This document shows positions 8,357-15,074 of a stretch of 33,414 bases of DNA, piece by piece. Position numbers and translations under genes: made by a program. The stretch lies in contig CAYYTU010000031.1 in assembly GCA_964474655.1 (NCBI GenBank), positions 1 to 33,414 of the forward strand. Direction: 5' to 3'. The stretch comes from CAYYTU01 sp964474655. GTDB lineage: Bacteria > Chloroflexota > Anaerolineae > B4-G1. The notes below the pieces were generated by a model, which worked only from the letters and a program-made list of their open reading frames with translations, ran no database searches and was not told where the DNA came from. Position 1 is the stretch's first letter. Every line of letters starts with the position of its first letter.

Positions 8357-9442
8357 ATGGTTGACAAATCGCAGGTGATTGAGGCTTTACGCCAGGTAAA
8401 CGATCCTGAGCTGGGCCAGAGCATCGTCGAACTGGGGATGGTCCACGACGTGACGGTGGAGGATAGCGCGGTCAGCTTCACGTTGGCGCTGACGACGCTG
8501 GCCTGTCCGCTCCGCGAGAACATCGTGGAGGATGCCAGGCAGGTGCTTCTGGGGTTGGATGGCGTCAGTGACGTGCAGGTAGAGTTGCGCGAGATGACGC
8601 CGCAGGAGAAGGAGGCCATCTGGCCCGATCAGCCCCAGCATCAGCAACAGCAGAAGACAGGCGTGGCGAAGCACCTGAACCACGTCAAGCACGTGGTAGC
8701 GGTGATGAGCGGCAAGGGCGGCGTCGGTAAGTCGTCGGTGGCGGCGTTGCTGGCGGTGGCTTTGCGACGCCAGGGTAAGCGCGTGGGCGTGCTTGATGCC
8801 GACATCACCGGTCCCAGCATCCCCAAGATGTTCGGGTTGCACGACCCGCCGCCGATGGGCCCGGTGGGCATCATCCCAGCGGAGACGGATGAAGGCATTC
8901 ACGTGATGTCGATCAATCTTCTGTTGCCGGATGAGGAGGAGGCCGTCATCTGGCGCGGGCCGCTGATCAGCGGGGCCATCAAGCAGTTTTGGGGCGACGT
9001 GGTCTGGGGCGACCTGGACTATCTGATCGTCGACCTGCCGCCTGGCACTTCGGACGCCTCGCTGACGGTAATGCAGTCGATGCCGCTGAACGCGGTGGTC
9101 CTGGTCACCTCGCCGCAGGATCTGGCGGGCATGGTGGTGCGCAAGGCGGCGCGGATGGCCGAGCATCTGAACGTCGATATCGCCGGCGTGGTGGAGAATA
9201 TGAGCTATGCCACGTGCCCCAATTGCGGCGAGCGGATCGAGGTCTTCGGCCCCAGCCGGACGCAGGAGACGACCGGGCGGCTCGATGTGCCCTTCCTGGG
9301 ACGGTTGCCGCTCGATCCCGAGCTGGCGCGACGGTGTGACGCCGGTGAGGTCGAGCAGTACGGCGCGGAGGCGTTCGAGCCCATCGCGGAGAAGATCGTA
9401 GAGCACGTACTGGAGAAGGCCGCGGAACCAGCGTTTGGATAA
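8357..9442 (+). CDS. mrp: Mrp/NBP35-family Fe-S carrier ATPase with MIP18 domain
   Basis: 361 residues, ATG 8357 after caaggag. Residues 1-80 are a MIP18/DUF59 domain (VNDPELGQSIVELGMV, ACPLRENI). Residues about 105-350 are the ParA/MinD-type ATPase with a deviant Walker A SGKGGVGKSS (118-127), DADITGPSIPKMFG, and the DLPPGTSD switch. The CxxC pair (C287, C290, in CPNCGE) that binds a bridging Fe-S cluster in Mrp/ApbC dimers is present. Family role: ATP-dependent assembly or transfer of Fe-S clusters. Here it is flanked by NifX-like and IscU-like genes, so it may load or mature the metalloclusters of this cluster or of the CODH/ACS and Sdh enzymes nearby. Confidence 0.95.
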   Translation: MVDKSQVIEALRQVNDPELGQSIVELGMVHDVTVEDSAVSFTLALTTLACPLRENIVEDARQVLLGLDGVSDVQVELREMTPQEKEAIWPDQPQHQQQQKTGVAKHLNHVKHVVAVMSGKGGVGKSSVAALLAVALRRQGKRVGVLDADITGPSIPKMFGLHDPPPMGPVGIIPAETDEGIHVMSINLLLPDEEEAVIWRGPLISGAIKQFWGDVVWGDLDYLIVDLPPGTSDASLTVMQSMPLNAVVLVTSPQDLAGMVVRKAARMAEHLNVDIAGVVENMSYATCPNCGERIEVFGPSRTQETTGRLDVPFLGRLPLDPELARRCDAGEVEQYGAEAFEPIAEKIVEHVLEKAAEPAFG

Positions 9443-9452
9443 GGTGGTGACG

Positions 9453-9755
9453 ATGATCGAAGACTTGACCAGAAACGCACAGCAGCTGCTGGAGGCCCTT
9501 GAACGCGGCGAGCCCGAGGCCATCAAAGCGGCTCAAGAGCAATTCTCGCGGTCGATCGAGGAAGCCTGGTCGCGGTACGAGGCGGGAGACATCGAGGTCG
9601 CCGTGGAAGGCCTCCCCCGGGTGATGTACCAGTGGACGGTCGAGGAGCTGCCAGAACAAGTGGAGGATCGCTCCAGCTGGGATGAGGTGTTGAAGGAGTT
9701 GGAACGCTTCCAGCAGAAGATGGATCTGGTCGTCGAGCCGCGGGAGGCTGGCTAG
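9453..9755 (+). CDS. Hypothetical helical acidic protein
   Basis: 100 residues. ATG 9453 is chosen because aaggtgg lies upstream; two GTG codons at 9444 and 9447 are alternatives. It is almost entirely predicted helix with heptad-like spacing (LTRNAQQLLEALERGE, then FSRSIEEAWSRYEAG) and no Cys, His cluster, signal or membrane segment. It starts 10 nt after mrp and is followed by the DUF5320-type genes, so it is part of the same unit. I do not recognise the family. A scaffold or partner of the Mrp ATPase is possible but only inferred from position. Confidence 0.7.
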   Translation: MIEDLTRNAQQLLEALERGEPEAIKAAQEQFSRSIEEAWSRYEAGDIEVAVEGLPRVMYQWTVEELPEQVEDRSSWDEVLKELERFQQKMDLVVEPREAG

Positions 9756-9803
9756 GTCGTTGTCAGGAGTAGTTTGCTATAACAGTAGAAGGAGGTGAAT
9801 GCG

Positions 9804-10064
9804 ATGCCAGGATTTGATGGAACAGGACCAATGGGTCAGGGTCCGATGACCGGCGGCGCACGCGGGCCGTGCAACCCCGCCAATCGCGCTGCGGGTGGAG
9901 TGGGCCGGGCGGCGTATACCGGCCCTGGACGCCCGTATCGCGCGGCTTCGTCGGCCGGCCGCCCACGCTGGGGACTGCGAGGCTTCCGAGGGCGCGGCTT
10001 TCGCGGCGGTCGAGGCGGGGCCGGGTTTGGCCGCGGCCACGGTCGCGGGCGTGGACGATGGTAG
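9804..10064 (+). CDS. DUF5320-like Gly/Arg-rich small protein (tail-less)
   Basis: 86 residues. aaggaggtg at 9789-9797 places the start at ATG 9804 rather than GTG 9795. It begins MPGFDGTGPMGQGPMTGG, the DUF5320 N-terminal signature, then becomes Gly/Arg-rich (RGFRGRGFRGGRGG) and ends there. It lacks the C-terminal coiled coil found in the second copy at 10273. One Cys (GPCNP). Such proteins accompany NifX-like and Mrp genes in many anaerobes, but their function is unknown. An extended -10 box (TGCTATAAC, 9775-9783) lies just upstream and may give an internal promoter. Confidence 0.8.
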   Translation: MPGFDGTGPMGQGPMTGGARGPCNPANRAAGGVGRAAYTGPGRPYRAASSAGRPRWGLRGFRGRGFRGGRGGAGFGRGHGRGRGRW

Positions 10065-10140
10065 TAACGTGGTTCGATGACGAATCGACAATCCGTAAAC
10101 GTGCTCCCTACAGAACCTTCGTTCTGCTCTCACAATCGCT

Positions 10141-10218
10141 GGGGCCGATCTCCTGACCGTGCCCTCAAGCTCTGAGGAGAAGGTTTCTCACCTGGCTCGG
10201 TCAGAGACCGGCCAGAGC
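10141..10218. repeat. Inverted pair of the GGTCAGGAGACC repeat
   Basis: ggggccgatctcctgaccgtg (from 10141, minus orientation) faces ggctcggtcagagaccggcc (from 10194, plus orientation) across about 30 nt, so the whole region can fold into one imperfect hairpin. The same motif recurs at 17482-17507 and 24273-24298. The 208-nt gap between the two DUF5320 genes holds nothing else. Confidence 0.7.
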
Positions 10219-10272
10219 AGAGAGTAGGATACCTAGTTCGTAAGAAGCAATCAGTAGTAGAAGGAGGCAGAC

Positions 10273-10650
10273 ATGCCAGCAGGAGATCGAACTGGACCGA
10301 TGGGTCAAGGACCGATGACCGGTCGTGGAGCCGGCTACTGTGCCGGTTACGATGCGCCCGGCTACGCTAGCCCCAGACCCCGGATGGGGATGGGATGGCG
10401 GCGTGGTTGGGGCAGAGGCTGGGGGCGCGGATGGCGCCATCGCTACTACGCTACCGGGCAACCGGGCTGGGCTCGCTTCGGACGAGCGGGCGCCTGGGCA
10501 CCGCTGGCGGGTGCTTACGGCCCCTCTCCCTACGCTGCGCCGCCAAGCCCGGAGGAGGAAATCGACTATCTCCGATCGGAAGCTGAGTGGCTGAAGGAAC
10601 AGCTAGACGCCATCACCAGCCGCATCGAGGAGCTGGAGCAAGCGTCGTAA
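10273..10650 (+). CDS. DUF5320 domain protein with coiled-coil tail
   Basis: 125 residues, ATG 10273 after agaaggaggcag. It begins MPAGDRTGPMGQGPMTGRG, nearly the same as the protein at 9804, followed by the DUF5320 motif GAGYCAGYDAPGYA (single Cys) and an aromatic Gly/Arg stretch (WRRGWGRGWGRGWRHRYY). The last 33 residues (SPEEEIDYLRSEAEWLK...) form a coiled coil. That tail closely resembles the ends of the two NifX-like proteins that follow. Family function is unknown. Position and shared tail suggest a structural partner in one complex. Confidence 0.9.
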   Translation: MPAGDRTGPMGQGPMTGRGAGYCAGYDAPGYASPRPRMGMGWRRGWGRGWGRGWRHRYYATGQPGWARFGRAGAWAPLAGAYGPSPYAAPPSPEEEIDYLRSEAEWLKEQLDAITSRIEELEQAS

Positions 10651-10693
10651 CCTCGGGAGGGCGTGGCCTCTCGACCGCGCCATCAAAACACAT

Positions 10694-10774
10694 CGGGGCG
10701 GGTGACGTTAACTCTCGCTTTGCCACTCGCCCCGAGCTCCCGACCGCGTGAGGGGCCGTCAGGCTCCTCACGCG
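10694..10774. other. Two stable hairpins between DUF5320 and NifX-like genes
   Basis: Hairpin 1: cggggcgggtg (10694-10704) with cactcgccccg (10724-10734), one G-T pair. Hairpin 2: cgcgtgagg (10745-10753) with cctcacgcg (10766-10774), perfect. Neither has a clear T-run. They may attenuate or stabilise the transcript, so that the NifX-like genes are expressed at a level different from the upstream genes. Confidence 0.55.
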
Positions 10775-10844
10775 TTGGACAAAGTGATTATACCTTTCGT
10801 CAGTCAGAAAGCAAATGGATAAGGCACGTTAAGGAGGCTTACGA

Positions 10845-11372
10845 ATGAAGATCGTCGTTACATCCAACGGCATCGACCTGGATGCGGATGTCAGTCCCGT
10901 CTTTGGACGTTGCCCGACGTACATTTTCGTCGATACAGACACCATGGAATTCGAGGCGGTCGACAACCCCGCAATGGGGGCGGCCAGCGGCGCCGGGATC
11001 CAGGCCGCGCAGTTCATCGTCGAACGAGATGCCGAGGCTGTCGTGACCGGCAACGTGGGACCGAACGCCTTTGACGTTTTCGGATCGTCCGGTGTGCCGG
11101 TCTGTCTTTTCGAAGGCGGCACCGTCCGCGAAGCGGTCGAGGCCTATAAGGCCGGTGAGCTATCCGAGGCCGGTGGAGCGACCGGTCCGGCGCATGCCGG
11201 GATGGGCCGGGGCCCGGGACGCCGAGCGACGGCGGCTGCACCCGCCACGTCGAGCGCCACGTCCGGCTCCCGTGAGGAGGAGATCGCCGAGCTGAAGGAG
11301 ATGGCCTCTGGCCTGCGCAAGCAGCTGGCCGAGGTGATGGATCGACTGGATAAGCTAGAAGGAGGAGCATAG
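10845..11372 (+). CDS. NifX/NafY-like (PF02579) protein with coiled-coil tail, copy 1
   Basis: 175 residues, ATG 10845 with aaggagg at 10831-10837. Residues 1-108 are the dinitrogenase iron-molybdenum cofactor biosynthesis fold: MKIVVTSNGIDLDADVSPVFGRCPTY is the usual start (split here as MKIVVTSNG and VSPVFGRCP), then AIVTGNVGP-type turn (VVTGNVGPNAFDVF) and GTVREAVEAYKAGEL. A linker rich in Gly, Ala and Thr leads to a C-terminal coiled coil (REEEIAELKEMASGLRKQL). Members bind metal-sulfur clusters, for example FeMo-co precursors in NifX or the Mo-Cu cluster of Desulfovibrio orange protein. No nif structural genes are present, so a non-nitrogenase metal role is likely. Confidence 0.92.
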   Translation: MKIVVTSNGIDLDADVSPVFGRCPTYIFVDTDTMEFEAVDNPAMGAASGAGIQAAQFIVERDAEAVVTGNVGPNAFDVFGSSGVPVCLFEGGTVREAVEAYKAGELSEAGGATGPAHAGMGRGPGRRATAAAPATSSATSGSREEEIAELKEMASGLRKQLAEVMDRLDKLEGGA

Positions 11373-11374
11373 AT

Positions 11375-11869
11375 ATGCGAGTAGCAATTTCTGCCGACGA
11401 TGCCAATGGGTTAGATAGCGTGGTCAGCCCGCACTTTGGGCGATGTCCCTACTTCGTGCTTGTCAATCTTGATGAGCAGAAAGTGGAGGCAGTGGAGGCG
11501 ATCGATAATCCTTACTACGGGCAACATCAGCCTGGCCAGGTGCCGAGCTTTATTCGGGATCAGCAGGCCGACGTGATGTTGACCGGCGGGATGGGCCGGC
11601 GGGCGATCGGCTTCTTTCAGCAGTATGGGATTCAGGCCGCGACCGGCGCCTCCGGCACCGTGCGGCACGCCCTGGAGCAGTACCTGGGTGGCGCTTTGCA
11701 AGATGCTGAACCGTGCCGCGAAAGCGTGGCGCATGCGCACGAGCATACAGCTGACGACGAGGCGTACGAGGAGGACGAGGTCGGCCGCTTGCGTGAAGAG
11801 GCCGAGATGCTCCAGCAGCAGTTGGATGAGGTGATGGGCCGGCTCAATGATCTGGCCGAGGGTGTGTAG
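11375..11869 (+). CDS. NifX/NafY-like (PF02579) protein with coiled-coil tail, copy 2
   Basis: 164 residues. ATG 11375 is two nt after the stop of copy 1, with aaggaggag inside the end of the previous gene, so the two are translationally linked. Residues 1-110 repeat the PF02579 fold (MRVAISADDANGL, SPHFGRCPYF, DVMLTGGMGRRAIGFF, GTVRHALEQYLGG). An acidic His-containing linker (HAHEHTADDE) could bind metal. The tail (EVGRLREEAEMLQQQLDEV) is a coiled coil like those of copy 1 and the DUF5320 protein. The two copies are diverged paralogues and probably pair with each other or with the DUF5320 protein. Confidence 0.92.
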   Translation: MRVAISADDANGLDSVVSPHFGRCPYFVLVNLDEQKVEAVEAIDNPYYGQHQPGQVPSFIRDQQADVMLTGGMGRRAIGFFQQYGIQAATGASGTVRHALEQYLGGALQDAEPCRESVAHAHEHTADDEAYEEDEVGRLREEAEMLQQQLDEVMGRLNDLAEGV

Positions 11870-11881
11870 CGGAGATATATC

Positions 11882-12355
11882 GTGACACGAGAGGAAAACA
11901 CTGACTTCAAGGCCGTGGTGGATGAGATTCAGCAGGAGATCATTGAGCGTGAAAAGGATCTCTACTCGGAGCCTGTCCGCCGGGAGGCCAGGCGTCCTCA
12001 AAATATGGGCCGGATGAGTAACGCCGACTATCGCGGTCACGTCCAGGGGTGGTGTGGAGACACGATGGCAATCGACCTGCGCCTGGATGGTGATACGATT
12101 GGAGAGGCGACTTTCGTGACCGACGGTTGTGGCGTGACGCTGGCCTGTGGCAGTATGCTCACGCAGATGGTGACGGGCATGACGCTGGAGGAGGCCGAGG
12201 CCGTGTTGCCCGAGGATCTGCTGGAGGCGCTGGAGGGGCTGCCGGAGGAGGATGAACATTGTGCCGATCTGGCGGTGAGCACGCTCCATAATGCCCTCTT
12301 CGATTGGCGTGTTTCGACAATAGAGCAAGAGGAGGAAGGTGAAGGCGCGGAATAA
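11882..12355 (+). CDS. IscU/NifU-N-like iron-sulfur cluster scaffold
   Basis: 157 residues, GTG 11882 twelve nt after NifX-like copy 2. An N-terminal helical extension (1-40) precedes the NifU_N fold. The ligand residues are in place: C58 with D60 (GWCGDTM), C83 (TDGCGVTLACG) and C127 (EHCADLAVSTLHNAL), matching the three Cys and one Asp of IscU. An additional C89 is present. It ends in an acidic tail. Expected role: temporary [2Fe-2S]/[4Fe-4S] assembly before transfer, probably to the Mrp ATPase encoded upstream. No IscS-type desulfurase is encoded nearby. Confidence 0.88.
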   Translation: MTREENTDFKAVVDEIQQEIIEREKDLYSEPVRREARRPQNMGRMSNADYRGHVQGWCGDTMAIDLRLDGDTIGEATFVTDGCGVTLACGSMLTQMVTGMTLEEAEAVLPEDLLEALEGLPEEDEHCADLAVSTLHNALFDWRVSTIEQEEEGEGAE

Positions 12356-12468
12356 GCAAAGAAACGTGGCTATGACGTATCTCTAGTCATCTCCCCGGCA
12401 TTACGCCCGGCGCGGCGGACGCCAGGGTCAAAACGGTCTTCGTAAGGACCTGTTCTGAGGCATACTGG

Positions 12469-12624
12469 GATTTCGAAGCAGGTCGCTCAGCAAAAATGCC
12501 CTCAAGGCTACAGAGCGTCCTTAAAGCGTGAACAAGGCAAACGAAGCTGGGGTTGATACGCTCGATAAACGTGACTGTAGGCAATCTAATGCGTCTGGGC
12601 TACCCTAGAATCGCTTCGTTTGCC
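12469..12624. repeat. 156-bp dispersed noncoding repeat, copy 1
   Basis: About 92 percent identical to 18802-18957 by eye. It ends in an inverted pair, ggcaaacgaagc (12536-12547) and gcttcgtttgcc (12613-12624), enclosing 65 nt that include ttgatacgctcgataaacgtga and ggctaccctag. No conserved reading frame. The rest of the 12356-12666 gap (about 310 nt) shows no gene. Confidence 0.85.
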
Positions 12625-12666
12625 CTACTATTGGTATGAGGGGCCAATCCCTCAAGATATCCGGTC

Positions 12667-13116
12667 ATGATGAAACATCCATCAGACGACAAAGTACGGA
12701 AGGACCTGGCCGCGCGGGCAGGGGATCTGGTCGAGCGCGGCTATCATTGATCCGAAGGCATCTTGCTCGCCGTGGGTGAGCATGTCTTTGGCGAGGGCAA
12801 TCTGAGCCCCCAGTGTGTGCGGATGGCGACGGCCTTTTCCGGCGGCCTGGGCGATACCCGGGAGGAGCTGTGCGGGGCGCTGAGCGGCGGCGCGATGGTC
12901 ATCAGCGGCCTGCTGGGGCGAGAGAGTTTGCGCAGCAGCGACAAACCCGCGATCGATCTCGCGGCCCGCTACCGCGAGCGTTTCTCGGCGACGTTCGGCT
13001 ATACCCAATGCAAGCAGTTGCGCGAGCACGTCGTCTACGCGCCGGACGGCCTGGGGTCGTGCGGCGCGCTGGTCGAGCGGGCGGCGTTGGTGTTGCTTGA
13101 TGTGCTGGACGAGTGA
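12667..13116 (+). CDS. C_GCAxxG_C_C family redox protein, candidate selenoprotein (TGA at codon 28)
   Basis: 149 residues if the in-frame TGA at 12748-12750 is read as selenocysteine. Otherwise the ORF splits into 27 residues and a start-less remainder. ATG 12667 (or 12670) is the first start after an in-frame stop, and its ribosome site is weak. The family pattern is complete: GYH-U-SEGILLA (Cys in homologues, GYNCAEAV-like), QCVRMATAFSGGLG, ELCGALSGG (the GCAxxG motif), then QCKQLRE and GSCGALVERAA (the C...C pair). Only the first Cys is TGA. A hairpin with a GTG loop follows at the spacing of a bacterial SECIS. PF09719/TIGR01909 members are probable redox proteins of unknown partner. The alternative is a nonsense mutation, but all downstream codons are intact. 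Confidence 0.8.
12764..12782 (+). promoter_or_regulatory. Candidate bacterial SECIS hairpin in the C_GCAxxG_C_C gene
   Basis: tgctcgcc (12764-12771) pairs with ggtgagca (12775-12782): eight pairs including one G-U, with a GTG loop. The loop G is the 22nd nt after the TGA, inside the 16-37 nt window known for bSECIS, and loops starting GU are the family norm. Folding and SelB binding are not tested. Confidence 0.6.
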
Positions 13117-13128
13117 CGTGAGGCTGTG

Positions 13129-13608
13129 ATGGGAATGAGTGCCTATATGGCCCAGCTGCGCCAAAGCGTGGGGCATGAGACGTTGTTGGTCCCGGCGGCG
13201 GTAGCCTCTATCCGGGATGACGACGGGTGTCTCTTGCTCCTCCGTCGCAGCGACGGCGAAGACTTGTGGGGCTTTCCTGGCGGCGCGATGGAGCCCGGCG
13301 AGGCGGCTGCCGATGCCGTTGTGCGCGAGGTGGGTGAGGAGATCGGCCTGGAGGTGGAGCCGGTCGAGCTGATCGGCGTCTACTCCAGCCCGGCCTATGC
13401 CTTCGCCTACCCCAATGGCGATTGGGTGCAGCCGGTGACGATCCTGTTCGAGTGTCGTGTGCTTGGCGGCGAGCTGTGCCCGGACCGGCGGGAGATTCTG
13501 GGGGCGCGTTACTTCGGCCCCGACGACGAGCTGCCGACGATGCGCCTGTGTTGCGTCGCCAAGGCCCGCGACGCGTTCGCGTTCGACGGTCGGGCGTTCT
13601 TCCGCTGA
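13129..13608 (+). CDS. Nudix hydrolase
   Basis: 159 residues, ATG 13129 (GTG 13126 and ATG 13135 are alternatives). The Nudix box is intact, GGAMEPGEAAADAVVREVGEEIG, read here as G-x5-E-x7-REVGEEIG (residues about 45-67), carrying the metal-binding REVGEE glutamates. The surrounding strands (LVPAAVASIRDDDGCLLLLRR, WGFPGGA) are typical of NUDIX proteins that hydrolyse nucleoside diphosphate derivatives. It starts 12 nt after the redox gene. The substrate cannot be predicted. A general housecleaning role is likely. Confidence 0.92.
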   Translation: MGMSAYMAQLRQSVGHETLLVPAAVASIRDDDGCLLLLRRSDGEDLWGFPGGAMEPGEAAADAVVREVGEEIGLEVEPVELIGVYSSPAYAFAYPNGDWVQPVTILFECRVLGGELCPDRREILGARYFGPDDELPTMRLCCVAKARDAFAFDGRAFFR

Positions 13609-13633
13609 GCTGATTGCAAAGGAGGGATGAACC

Positions 13634-13888
13634 GTGATCTCGGCCCAGGTCAGTCTCTATCCGCTGCGGCAGGTGTCGATCGGGCCGACCATCCGGCAGG
13701 CGGTGCGCGTTCTGCGCGAATACGAGCTCGGCGTCCGGGTGGACGAGATGAGCACGCTCATCTGGGGCGAGGAGGACGTCGTGTTCGAGGCGCTGCAGGC
13801 GGCATACCGTCAGGCCGCGGCGGAAGGCAACGTGGTGATGAACGTCACGCTCTCCAACGCGTGCCCCGAACCTCAGGAGGCGGAATGA
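13634..13888 (+). CDS. MTH1187/YkoF-like thiamine-binding family protein
   Basis: 84 residues, GTG 13634 with aaaggaggg ahead. It matches PF01910 (MTH1187/YqgV): ISAQVSLYPLRQ first strand, IGPTIRQAVRVLREY helix, YELGVRVDEMSTLIWGE and a closing helix with VVMNVTLSN. Family members are small ferredoxin-like oligomers, and some bind thiamine or hydroxymethylpyrimidine. It overlaps the next gene by 4 nt (ATGA), so the two are co-translated. Ligand binding is inferred from the family only. Confidence 0.88.
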   Translation: MISAQVSLYPLRQVSIGPTIRQAVRVLREYELGVRVDEMSTLIWGEEDVVFEALQAAYRQAAAEGNVVMNVTLSNACPEPQEAE

Positions 13889-14550
13889 ACGCCGGCGCGA
13901 CGCCCTTCGACGAACAGGTCGCAGCGCACTACGAAAGCTGGTACGAGACGCCGGAGGGAAGCCGCGCCGATGCGCTGGAAAAAACGGCGCTGGGCCGGCT
14001 GCTGGAGCGCTTCCCCGACGCCGAATGCGTGCTGGAGGTGGGGTGCGGCACCGCGCACTTCACCCGCTGGATAGACGACGAGGGCCTGACGGCGGTGGGG
14101 TTGGATCTCTCGCCAGCGATGCTGGAGCAGGCCCAGGCGATGAACGCGGTCCCGCTGGTGCAGAGCGACGCTTGCCGCCTGCCGTTCGCCGACAACGCGC
14201 TCGATCTGACAGCCTTCGTCACCACGCTGGAGTTTCTACCTCGGCCGCGGGAGGCGCTGCGGGAGGCGTTGCGGGTGGCGCGGCGTGGCGTGTTGCTGGG
14301 CGTGCTCAACCGCTGGAGCCCGCTCGGCTTACAGCGTCGGATAGAAGGGCTCTTCCGGCCCACGATCTACGACGACGCGCGTTTCTACGGCGTGGGCGAG
14401 TTGAGACGTCGGCTGCGGGCAACCGCCGGGGAGCGGGCGCGGATTATCTGGCACACGACCTTGTTCCCGCGCTGGTGGCCCCAGACGATATCAAGTTTGC
14501 CCTGGGGCGGATTCATCGCGATGGCGGTGCAATTGGCGGAGGGTGACTAG
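13885..14550 (+). CDS. Class I SAM-dependent methyltransferase
   Basis: 221 residues, ATG 13885 overlapping the upstream stop (ATGA), ribosome site ggaggcgg. Motif I is VLEVGCGTAHFT (residues about 48-59). VGLDLSPAMLEQAQ is motif II, SDACRLPFADNALDLTAFVTTLEF covers motifs III-IV (given here in parts), and REALRVARRGVLLGVLNR is the post-motif strand. It belongs to the Methyltransf_11 (UbiE/BioC-like) group. Substrate is not evident. Lying between a thiamine-binding-like protein and a ferredoxin, it may act on a small molecule or cofactor, but this is speculation. Confidence 0.92.
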   Translation: MNAGATPFDEQVAAHYESWYETPEGSRADALEKTALGRLLERFPDAECVLEVGCGTAHFTRWIDDEGLTAVGLDLSPAMLEQAQAMNAVPLVQSDACRLPFADNALDLTAFVTTLEFLPRPREALREALRVARRGVLLGVLNRWSPLGLQRRIEGLFRPTIYDDARFYGVGELRRRLRATAGERARIIWHTTLFPRWWPQTISSLPWGGFIAMAVQLAEGD

Positions 14551-14589
14551 AGCGCTGTTGAGGGAATTCGGGCGAGGGAGGTGAGAAGC

Positions 14590-15057
14590 GTGTCGAGTCA
14601 ACAGACGGTATGGATCGACATCGAGCGCTGTACCGGCTGCGGGGCGTGTGTTGAGGCCTGTCCGCAGGGCGCTATCGCGCTGGTGGACGGCAAGGCGCAG
14701 CTCGACGAGGCGCTCTGTCGCGGCTGCGAGGTCTGCATCGACGCCTGCCCGGAGGACGCGATCCAGCCGGTGATAGAGGGCGAGATCGTTCGTGCGCCGG
14801 AACGCCCGACGCCGGCGGTACAACGCCCCAGCCCCCTGGCCGAGACAGCCGGCACAGCCGTCGTCGCCACCGGCGTCGGTCTGCTGGTGAGGGCCGGGGC
14901 GGCGCTGGCCCGGGCGCTGGGACGCTGGCTGACGCAGCATGCCGCGTCGGAGAGGACATCGCTGCGCCAGCGCGACGCGCCGGCCGGATCGTCCTCCACG
15001 CCATCGAGAGGGAGCGGACGGGGGCGACGCGTACGCCACCGTCGCCGCGGGCGCTGA
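14590..15057 (+). CDS. 2x[4Fe-4S] ferredoxin-type protein with Arg-rich tail
   Basis: 155 residues. GTG 14590 fits best, eight nt after gggaggtg. Two 4Fe-4S motifs lie in residues about 13-60: CTGCGACVEACP and CRGCEVCIDACP. A proline-rich linker is followed by a possible hydrophobic helix (VVATGVGLLVRAGAALARAL, residues about 92-111) and a basic, low-complexity tail (RGSGRGRRVRHRRRGR). The hydrophobic stretch might anchor it to the membrane. Likely an electron carrier for neighbouring redox genes. The partner is not identifiable. The tail may be partly the result of high GC. Confidence 0.9.
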   Translation: MSSQQTVWIDIERCTGCGACVEACPQGAIALVDGKAQLDEALCRGCEVCIDACPEDAIQPVIEGEIVRAPERPTPAVQRPSPLAETAGTAVVATGVGLLVRAGAALARALGRWLTQHAASERTSLRQRDAPAGSSSTPSRGSGRGRRVRHRRRGR

Positions 15058-15074
15058 GCGACGGGCGCTGGGCG

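Noticed and set aside
10845..11869. NifX-like genes as evidence for nitrogen fixation
   Set aside because: No nifHDK, nifB or nifEN is seen, and PF02579 proteins are frequent outside nitrogenase systems.
13627..14550. Longer 307-residue frame as the methyltransferase start
   Set aside because: The first 86 codons overlap the PF01910 gene in another frame and are low complexity; ATG 13885 has a ribosome site and the ATGA overlap.
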